Assembly (NCBI GenBank): GCA_033239525.1 | Contig: BSYO01000024.1 | Location: forward strand, 2,508,128 to 2,572,127 | From: Nepenthes gracilis | Lineage: Eukaryota; Streptophyta; Magnoliopsida; Caryophyllales; Nepenthaceae | Length of the DNA: 64,000 nucleotides | Reading direction: 5' to 3' | Shown: one piece after another, positions 55,870-64,000 of the stretch | Position numbering within the stretch: position 1 is the first letter of the stretch | How the letters are laid out: each line of letters opens with the position of its first letter | Program-made: the position numbers and the translations under genes | Notes under the pieces: model-generated | The model's input: only the letters and a program-made list of their open reading frames with translations | The model's database searches: none | What the model was told of the DNA's origin: nothing

Positions 55870-58800
55870 TAATTTCCTTATAAATCTTCCCTCTTACACT
55901 CACTGTTTTCTCATTCAGAGTCGCAGTGGTTGAGGGAATATGAACGGATTAACAGAGGAAGAGAGTTCAGAGATAGAAATGATGGCGCGCCTAGTAATAA
56001 AGTCTTCGAATTGAAGGTATAATCCTTGTTGAGATAATAGTTGCCATGAAATATATGATGATCTGATTTCGTTCTCACCGCTGTAATGATTCTTTCCTCT
56101 TCTGTTTGGTTAATGAGTTTTGGTTCCTTTTGTTGAAATTCTTTGGGATATTATGAGAATTTTGCTCTGATTTTGCTCTTTTCCTTTTCTTCCCCCCCTT
56201 TTTTCCTATCAAATGGAGATTATTTACTGAGTCCTCTCTTTCAAAATCCCCAAATTTCTCCTACTGATATCTATTCCGGTGACCTCTTAATGGCTGATAT
56301 CAAATATTGATCTGAATTTAATCCATATGAGAGTGGTATATCGCCGTTTCATTTATGTGTCTGGCGAATTGATGCTTCCATTCATGCGCTTATCCTTGTG
56401 TTCTATTTTTCTCTTTTTATTTTTTTGGGCAATGATTTTACAAATAGTTTGTGCGGCAGATCATGCTTGTCTTGGCTGATTTGTTTCCTTAACAACAAAA
56501 TGATTTACTTTCATGGCGTTCTATTTGATTACTTGTGCTATAGTTGCATCTTCATTACTAATACTGGAGAACAGGCTTTGATTAGGGTTATGTTATGCAC
56601 CCTTTGTGTTTGAGGATGCAACACCTTTTTGACGTCGGTCATTGCCTTGAAAAAATTACTCGGTATGTGGTTGAGCATCATTGATCAACTCCTTATCAAC
56701 CTAGATATGAACAACAATTATCAATCGTGTCTATAAAGGCAACTAAATGAATTTTCAAAATGAGTTCAAATGGAAGAAAAAAAATACTTTGATATATGAA
56801 TTCCAATTTGTTAACTATTAATCATCAAATCTTGTTCTAGAACTTGGTTTGATCTTATAGTCTCAATAATTCCGTATCATGATATATTTAGAATTTTGGT
56901 AATTAATAAAACCAAAAGAGCTTTCCTTTACTGAAATCGTTTTATGTTTTTAATGGCAGGTATCGATGGTTATTTATGTGATTTGAGTGGAGTTTATGCT
57001 ATTGAAAATTCGGGTAAGGTATTCTTCTGCTATTCTTTTTTGTATTTTGTATATGCTTTTATTTTTCCAAATAGAGCACATTTAAGTTCATAAGAAAAAT
57101 ATTATATTTCAGGCCTATTAATGTGAATTAATATCAGTTGTTTAAGCTAATTTATTAATTTTTGTGGTCCTACCTTGTGCACATTTTGAACTTGCTCTAT
57201 ATATTATTCAACACTATACTGTTATGGCACTATTCGTAAACTTTGCCAATTGCTAAAAGTTTGTCATATAGATTTTGCACAGAAGGGTCTTTGTTAATCC
57301 ATAGGACAAATTGTTGATTCTTCGGCTTTGGTGAGATTAGAATACTTGAATTCAGGTGAGGAAATAATCATAAATTTATATTCTAAAAAAGAACTATACA
57401 GAACTCTTCTGAATAACTTGTAATAGAGTCAACTATATTCTTTCTTGGTCAATATAATAGACTCTATTTTGCATGTAGAGGTTGTAGTAGAAGGTTTTAT
57501 CTCATATTTTTTTTATGAGTCATAAATTTAAAGTGTTCTCAATATATATAATATCTTTTGTATTTTTCATGTTATTTGTCTGAGGACTAAAAAGTCCTTA
57601 TGGAAGGTACCTTGGGCTAGTCCAAACCATCTCTCATTGGATCAATGTAGGCTTAACCTTTTTTTGTTTAGTAACTGTAGGCATAACTCAGGAATAAAGG
57701 GTACAGCTATAAATAGTCCGACTAGGTTCTTTAGAACCCTAGCTTATCAAACCTAGATAGATATATCTGACTAAATCATTCTCTTGATGTCACCATGAGT
57801 CTGAAAATCACCACAAATCTGACCCATTGCTTACATCAAGCAAGAATTCCTGTGGCTCTGTTGAATTTGCATCAGATCCTGTCATTCCCATCCTTCAAAT
57901 TACTCATGTAAAATCATACTCTTGATCGGCTCTAATCTACATGATTATGTTCTGGCTCATTCGTATAAGTGATGGATCAAAAACATTTGCCCCACATTTA
58001 TCCTTTCTTCCCATCCCTTTACTGTATCATCTAAATGCCCTTATTTGAGATAGAAGGGGGAAAAAAATAAAAGACAGTACAGTGCATGAAACTCTAGCTA
58101 TACGTGGGGTCAAAAGGGATTGGACCATTAGCTTTCCTGTAAAGCAGAAACGCCAACGGTGCCCTTCATTACGTGCTTGTTGCTGCACACCAGAAGCTTG
58201 AACTGAACCGTCTTCTTTGGAGAACATCATATGATCAAGTAGTAGTTAAGTTTGTATATTGCCTGTTGGCCCCCCTTCCCCTGTTAAATGCATAAATTCA
58301 GTTTTGCTATTTGAAAATCCAAGATCAAGCATGCCAGCGCTACCTAACTTGGAAATCAAAATATGATGACTGAGAAAATTTATAAGAAATATTGAATTAA
58401 ATTGAATAAAATAACAAAAATATTGATCCCATTTAGTAAGATTTAAGACTTTATTATTAGTTTTTAAATGAAATGTTGGTAATAAATAGAATTTTAACGA
58501 GTCATTTATAACATTAAGAAGAAATATCTTTTTTTTTTGGCAGTGGTGAACATATGACATCAATGGCTTGCCTAGACTCTTAGCATCAAGAGTCTGTTTG
58601 TGCTGATGGACATTCTGAAGTTGGATTAGAAGGGGATTACTGTATCAGCTGACTTAGACAGCTAAAGACGTCCAAAATCCGAATTTTGCTTCATCTGGAG
58701 TTGGACACAGAATATGAGGAATCCACATTTATTTGGTTATCAACAAATATGTGATCTTTACGAAGGAGCTGTTAAATTTTTTTCATACAGCCAATAATAA

Positions 58801-59373
58801 GGATTTTACTATAGAAATTTAGAAAGTTAAAATTATAAAATGAGTTAAATACATTATAATATGTTGTCAAAATCCTAACTGATTAATTTACATTTATAAA
58901 ATCCTCACCGTCGGCAATATAAGGGTAGGATTAAGATAACAAAACCTTAATAGGACTCTCATTATGAATCTAGTTGCTTCGCCATCATAACCAGTTCTGC
59001 TTCACGCACTTTACTTCCTATAGCATGGATCATATGTTTTGAGCAACCTATATTTGTTGATGATGATGTCGCCCGGCCCCATTGCGTAGCAGAGTCAAGT
59101 CTCTCCATACTGTATGAAGGACAACTAGTTATGACGGCAAAGCATCAAGATTTGTAGCAATCCCATCATTGTCAGCAACCAACTATCCATGAGTTATTCT
59201 AATTCTTTGCCATGCTTACGAAAAAATGCTACTTTTAGTGTAAGTTTACTTTAATTCTGTAAAGAAGCATATGATATGGCTATTGTATTTTTTCTTCTAC
59301 TGAGTGGTCTCACGTACTGGATGTTATATTATCTTTTTGCAGGAAACTTCAAGCATGAGTGGTGTTGCTCACG
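55870..59373 (+). other. Possible gene with short leader exons, unidentified
   Basis: A CTTATAAATC TATA-like box near 55876 is followed by a GC-balanced first exon ending GAATTGAAG|GTATAA at 56016. It contains an ATG frame of only 24 codons (from 55940). Further exon-like pieces with good junctions are 56960-57013 (TAATGGCAG| and TCGG|GTAAGG), 57283-57355 (TTGCACAG| and TTCAG|GTGAGG) and 59343-59373 (TTTTTGCAG| and CACG|GTAAG). The last carries ATGAGTGGTGTTGCTCACG, a plausible start codon. No downstream coding exon was found before the LTR at 59424, so the gene could be non-coding, broken or continue unseen. Assignment rests only on splice signals. Confidence 0.3.
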
Positions 59374-59423
59374 GTAAGTTTTGCTTCAGTTATGTGAATG
59401 TCAAAAAATTGGATAGTGTTCAT

Positions 59424-60233
59424 TGTTGGGAATGGGCGCTGGCAAAACTGTGAATCTTGAAGAAAAATCGATAACAATAATCACACACATAATAAAGAGA
59501 GGTAAGAGCAATATATACAAATTTTATGTAAAAATTCTTTTCTAAATAAGAGGAAAAAAATTATAGGACACTTAATTCACAAAAATTTTACTATATAAAA
59601 TTTGGTTATAAAAATCCTTGGTCACAGAAACCTTCGAGAATAGAGAATAGAGTACAAGAGTAAAAGGGCAACTCCTTGTATTTTCTGCTTCTTCCTCACT
59701 TCTTTTTCCCATATCTCAGTTATGAATATATATATATATAAATGTACCGGGCGGCGCCCGCTCTACAAAATGGTCGTGTCTACTGTAAAGTTTGTCACCT
59801 ACTCTGCAAAGTTTGCTACCAACTCTGGAAAGTCAACTACTTGTTTCGCCTAAACTCTAGATGACATCGGCCATTATTTGATCTTCCTCGATCAGCAGTC
59901 ACTATCCTCGGCTCTTATTTGCCCAACTACCCTCGGTCATTATGTGCCAACGGCCCTTGATCATTATCTGTCTAACCGCCTTTGATCACTTCGCCATTTG
60001 GCCATCGGCCATGTTGTCATTTGGTCCTCGGCCCCTGACAGCCCTTTGGCCTCAGCCGAAAAGGTTGCACTTTGACCACGGCCACAAATGTACTTTGGCC
60101 TCAGGCCACATTGTCGCGCGTACAGTAAATACAGCAATAATTTGTCTCGATATTTTACTAATGCATATTCTGCCAAACCTATTGGTTTACCAATCGGATA
60201 TAAACCCACACGGGAGTAACCCATATCCTGACA
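59424..60233 (-). mobile_element. Copia-like solo LTR
   Basis: 810 bp, TGTTGGGAATGG to ATATCCTGACA, with perfect TTCAT duplications at 59419-59423 and 60234-60238. The first 250 bp or so resemble the minus-strand copia LTRs (AAATTTTATGTAAAAATTC.., ACTATATAAAATTTGGTTA..); the rest differs, with many TTTGGCC/GGCCATC motifs. The orientation is taken from that similarity. Confidence 0.82.
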
Positions 60234-60238
60234 TTCAT

Positions 60239-60978
60239 AACTTGGGATTAATTGTGTCGGCAATGGAGCAATTAGAAGGTTGTATATGAAGAAATATAAC
60301 TTTCAGGCCTTATTTGGATTTAGGAAAGTTAAGGAAAAGAAAAATGAAGAAAATTGATTGAGAATCACAGGGGCAAAAAATGACATAAAATATATATTAA
60401 TATTCATAGTTAAGGAAAGTAATTTTCTTTCTATTTATTATTATTATTTTATTTTTTCATAACGAAATATATCCTTACTCTTTTTTTTCCCCTATAGTAG
60501 TCGTGATCGTTAGAATTGCTTGATGAATCAGTTATTTTTTGGGCTGTGTTGAAATTTGTTGCAGATGTGTTGATTTCTTTTGCATGTCGTGTTTTATAAC
60601 GGAAAGAACAGAAATATTTTTGAGATATGGTTTAAATATTTTTGAATAATGTAATATTTCATCCATTCATTTAACAACAACAACAATAATAAAATTTCTA
60701 TTTTGCTAAGTGTGGATAGTTATTTAAATTTGTTTTTACCACTACACTCGATTCAATATAATATCATTTGAGAATAGAAGTAATTTTAAATTTTCTCATT
60801 ATATCATTATTTGTTTTCTTAGATCTATATTTTTCTTTCTTTTATCAAGTTACAACTGATTCACATTTATTTGATAATTTGGTCAATATTTAAATATTCG
60901 AACCATTTTAAATGTTATTGTTTAATTTTATTTTCTATACATGTAACTTTTAAATATTTATAAATATTATCCTTTTTT
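60239..60978. other. AT-rich intergenic stretch, no gene seen
   Basis: About 740 bp of mostly A/T-rich DNA with short (ATT) and (AAC) tracts. It ends at the ATATT duplication of the next solo LTR. Confidence 0.5.
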
Positions 60979-60983
60979 ATATT

Positions 60984-62079
60984 TGATTGCTAGGTCCATA
61001 GCTGGCAGGCCAAATAAGAAAGTGACTCAAAATCCGGAAAGGTATAACACTTGTTAGACGGTCAACGCTAATGCGTTGACCGCCCGGCGCACAAACAAAT
61101 GGCCGAAAGCGCTACTTCAAGGCGGTCAATATTTCTATTGACAGGAAGTACTGTAGCAGCAGGCCGCGAAAGACGTTAAACCTAATACGGACCAGGCCCA
61201 GTTTGGCAGGCGATCCCCTACACGAAAAGCAATAATTATTTTCTTGATTACACGCTTTTCATAAAGTCGATCTCCTCTGAAAAAGGCAGCAACAGATTTA
61301 GAGCCTTCCCCATGAGAAAGGCGCCAGATTCTCTCTCCTTGCCAACGATGGAGTCTAACGGTCACAAAAAAATGAGAGAAAAGCAGACAATCTGGAGATC
61401 CGTTACACCACCCAGAAAGGAAACAATCCATTAAATCACGCCAGTCACGCCCACCAACTCAGAGAAGGCCGCCCAGTGCCAAGCTAAGGATCACGCCCTC
61501 CTAACCAGGAAAGGTCGCTCTCCTCACCGTTTATACAAGCCCAGAGTCTCCACTCTGAAAGGGGACGCCTTCTGAAAACAACACACGCTTTCTAAGACGA
61601 AAAACGCCTTCTGATACAATCTGAACCACAAACGTAAACAGTGCTTGAACATCCTTTCTCTCAAACGCTCGCTTTCCAATCCCACTCGAAGCCTCTAGAT
61701 CACATAGTCTTCTCCCGCTCTCTGAGAACCATCCTCCAAAATTTTCACGCTTTCGGGACATATCTTTCACTCGTTCTTTACGAACGGCGAGTTGGAGATC
61801 ACACTCTTAACGAGTCAAAGGAACGCCTCTGCATCTACAAGCCAACACTCCCGACAATCTCAGTTCCTTGCTCTCCTTTACTTACCAGCTAATCTTCTAA
61901 AGTTCGAAGACTTGTAACTGACTTGAGTGTCGGAGCACTTTCGATGGGACAACCTCCCGCTAACACTTGACCTCTTGTTTACTATAGTGGTGTTCAGGAT
62001 TCAGACACAGCAAACGAAGCCGGATCAAATCAACCACCAGAATCTGAAACTGTTCGAAGTCAGATCCAGGTACGCATCA
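60984..62079 (+). mobile_element. Solo LTR of the element A family (S4)
   Basis: 1,096 bp with perfect ATATT duplications at 60979-60983 and 62080-62084. It starts TGATTGCTAGGTCC and ends GGTACGCATCA, and is colinear with the LTRs of element A throughout (for example CATAGCTGGCAGGCC.AATAAGAAA and CGCCAGATTCTCTCTCCTTGCC). An inverted W-box pair lies at 61060-61065 and 61076-61081; the TGACTTGAGTGTCGGAGCA motif lies near 61919. Confidence 0.94.
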
Positions 62080-62084
62080 ATATT

Positions 62085-62455
62085 ATATCTTAGCCTAATT
62101 TTACTCATTTATTTTATCATTTTAATCACTATACTGCTTAATTTGGTATATATTGTCTAATTATCTAGCATTTTTTGATAGGTTCTTCTAGTGGGCCGGT
62201 ATAAAAATAAAAATATTACTTTATGACATCTCTTGAATTCACACTGTTTCGTTCAACCTAGCAAGATTCACTCTATAAAAACCAAGTAAATTTACTGAAG
62301 AAAATAATAAAACTTCCATATTTACGTATTGAGTTGTGTAAGCAAACACATCTTCGATGATACAACATGTCATTCATTTATGGATATTTACAGGCCTGCG
62401 TAACAACTCGAGGGTATTCTAAGAATGATATAATCCCAAGTTTTTTTTTTCTCTA
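62085..62455 (-). other. 3' flank and probable 3' UTR of the TEX2-like gene
   Basis: The part nearest the stop codon (62455 down to about 62250) should be the 3' UTR. The remainder up to the solo LTR is AT-rich. No other feature seen. Confidence 0.45.
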
Positions 62456-63770
62456 TCATGAAGATGTAGAGGGCGGCCGCATCTTCTCAACGATATGCCT
62501 TCCCTTCTCTTCGAGATGACGCCTCTTCTCCTCCAGCTTCTCGCCCATCTTCCTACCGAGCTCGCGCATCCTCGCCCTGCCGCCTGTTCTCTTATGTCTC
62601 CCATCATCTTCTTCGCCAGCATTACTCCTCTCCTCGGTCAAACTCACGTACCTTGATGGTGACTGGCATTCTCCTTTCTCTTCTACTTCTTGGTCATTTG
62701 GCAACGAACCGAGAGTAGATTCCGACTGGTGCTCGACAGAATCTGGTTTCTTCTGTTTTTTGGGTTGTTTGTTCGCTTGATGGTCGGCACCCGATTCAAC
62801 AATAGTTGCCGGATCAGTTGGCACTTCACGGTTGAGCCATATAAATGGAGCGACGTTCCTCGGGGCCCAGTCATCCTTCTCTGCTAACATCCATGGAATG
62901 CATACACTATCTGTGTTTGGAAGTACCAGAGATTCCTGAATGCGCGCCTGCATTATGAAATATCGGTCGATATATAAAATATTGAATGAGATAAATCATT
63001 ATCGGCCCTCCTCATGGCCGATATTTTTTGATATCGCGATAAAATCGTGATATATCGTAATATTAGTCAATACACCCGATACTTTTCGATATATCATCCC
63101 CTTGGGTTTGATTTGCAAAAGAAGTTTGGCGTTCAATATTGGTAAGTATCACTTGATATAACTAATATCAATACAGCAGTAACTGACACTATTTTCATTC
63201 ATTTAGTATTTCCCATTTTTATATTACATCATTGCTATGGGTTTAAATTTTCAGGATGAAATTTTCATAGGTATTAGATGCAATTATTTTTGGTAAATCA
63301 GAACATGGGAACAAATATCGTAGATATAACAGAAAATTTCAGATGTAATATGAGCCGATATCACGTGATATCTCACCAATAAACCAACATATAGTGATTT
63401 TGTTATGGCATCAAAAGATGTCAGTATTGAGGCCCGATATCGATATATATTGACCGATACTTTGTATACGAACATATTTCATTCCATGATTATAAACAAC
63501 AGATTCAATATTATTATCAATTCAGGGTAATGAGTAGAAAAGCACAAAAGTTTCTATGACAGAAGTTTCCCTGACCTTAAACCGATTGACCAAAAAATTG
63601 GCAATGCGTGCACTCATAACTTTGTGTTCGCCGACAAAAGGTTCCAAATGGAAATCTATATCAGGCATTGACGTAAATCCAACCCACAATTGATCAGAAG
63701 GTGGCGGCTTTACATGCAGCCGCAATGTCCCTTTCAACGAGGCTACCCTTATAGCTAACGTGAATGGTAC
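62456..63770 (-). CDS. TEX2-like SMP-domain lipid-transfer protein, 3' end, partial
   Basis: Two exons are visible. 63770-63576 encodes VPFTLAIRVASLKGTLRLHV, then KPPPSDQLWVGFTSMPDIDF and VGEHKVMSARIANFLVNRFK, ending AAG|GT. 62947-62456, after an ATGCAG acceptor, encodes ARIQESLVLPNTDSVCIPWM, LAEKDDWAPRNVAPFIWLNRE, then a Lys/Glu-rich linker and a basic coiled-coil tail (LGRKMGEKLEEKRRHLEEKG), with the stop at 62456-62458. This is the end of the SMP domain of TEX2-type proteins (plant DUF2404 proteins with an N-terminal membrane anchor and PH-like domain). They are thought to move lipids at ER contact sites. The front of the gene lies beyond 64000; 63771-64000 is intron. The family match is strong. 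Confidence 0.85.
62961..63459. mobile_element. MITE-like element in the last intron of the TEX2-like gene
   Basis: 499 bp with ends TATCGGTCGATATATA and, as complement of the right end, TATCGGTCAATATATA (one difference in 16). Just inside, both ends also share an ATCGG.CCTC block, and many GATATCG-type words recur internally. No coding capacity. No clear target duplication was found. Its left end lies 13 bp from the splice acceptor of the last exon. Confidence 0.65.
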
Positions 63771-64000
63771 CTTCAATCAGTAAGTAATTTCTGATCAAAT
63801 AATTATACAGCAAATGAGTCAAATTACAAAGATAGAGAATTGTAGTTTACACAGCAAGTTGAATGAAGCACAGATGACATATGTAAATAAGCAGAACTGC
63901 CAGTGACTAAGCAGCCTGATAAAGACATTTACAGATGTAACAACTAAATCTGGCTAAATCATTATTACTCTAAAAGCTTAGCCGATTCCATGTAAGGTGA

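Noticed and set aside
58027..58230. A 67-codon minus-strand frame in a GC-richer block
   Set aside because: Looks slightly protein-like, but no family was recognised and no clear splice context found; mentioned only as part of the 55.9-59.4 kb finding.
59942..60289. Plus and minus frames of about 100-115 codons
   Set aside because: They lie in or across the end of the copia-like solo LTR with TTCAT duplications; the GGCCA-rich repeats explain the open frames.
1..64000. tRNA, rRNA and CRISPR arrays
   Set aside because: I looked for tRNA B-box-like GTTC-AATC words with matching arms and for regular spacer arrays and found none that held up; the tandem arrays present have no spacer structure.

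Overview
The window looks like nuclear DNA from a flowering plant, most likely a eudicot. Evidence: two plant-type nuclear genes with GT-AG introns sit at its edges, the background is very AT-rich, and the middle is packed with plant LTR retrotransposons in several states of decay. It is not prokaryotic or viral: I see no operons, no CRISPR array and no intact long genes.

Layout. (1) 435-956, minus strand: first two exons of a chloroplast-type RsmG/GidB rRNA methyltransferase, running off the left edge. (2) 1734-2734: a Tat-type solo LTR. (3) 3821-16975, plus strand: element A, a complete but dead 13.2 kb Ty3/gypsy element of the Tat lineage with perfect CCGAT target duplications. A 2.5 kb Tekay/Del-like solo LTR (6314-8851, GGAGA duplications) is nested in its gag. 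(4) 17576-27647, minus strand: element B, a relative of A whose 5' end is lost in a 100-N assembly gap (27648-27747). (5) 27748-35310: AT-rich sequence with MITE-like repeats, a cluster of four perfect hairpins (31224-31499) and a possible small His-rich gene (34.5-35.3 kb). (6) 35316-43048: a degenerate chromovirus-type Ty3/gypsy element carrying a 1.45 kb unidentified insert and a nested Tat solo LTR (40381-41363). (7) 43366-44930: an AT-rich tandem array whose unit length alternates between about 215 and 231 bp. (8) 45982-46923: another Tat solo LTR, then a possible copia solo LTR. (9) about 49010-49190: a decayed fragment resembling chloroplast psbC. (10) 49237-52843, minus strand: an internally deleted Ty1/copia element. 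(11) 55.6-59.4 kb: a possible gene with short leader exons. (12) 59424-60233 copia-like solo LTR and 60984-62079 Tat solo LTR. (13) 62456-63770, minus strand: last two exons of a TEX2-like SMP-domain lipid-transfer protein; the intron between them holds a MITE.

The most interesting content is shared by elements A and B. Each carries, between pol and the 3' LTR, a gene on the opposite strand (aORF) with a small intron at the matching place, a diverged minisatellite just before it, and TTGACC-rich direct repeats on its upstream side. The aORF reading frame is better preserved over its core domain than most of gag-pol. In addition, face-to-face W-boxes (GGTCAA...TTGACC) occur in the LTRs of unrelated gypsy and copia families. 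All calls come from reading the sequence and remembered family signatures; no database search was run.
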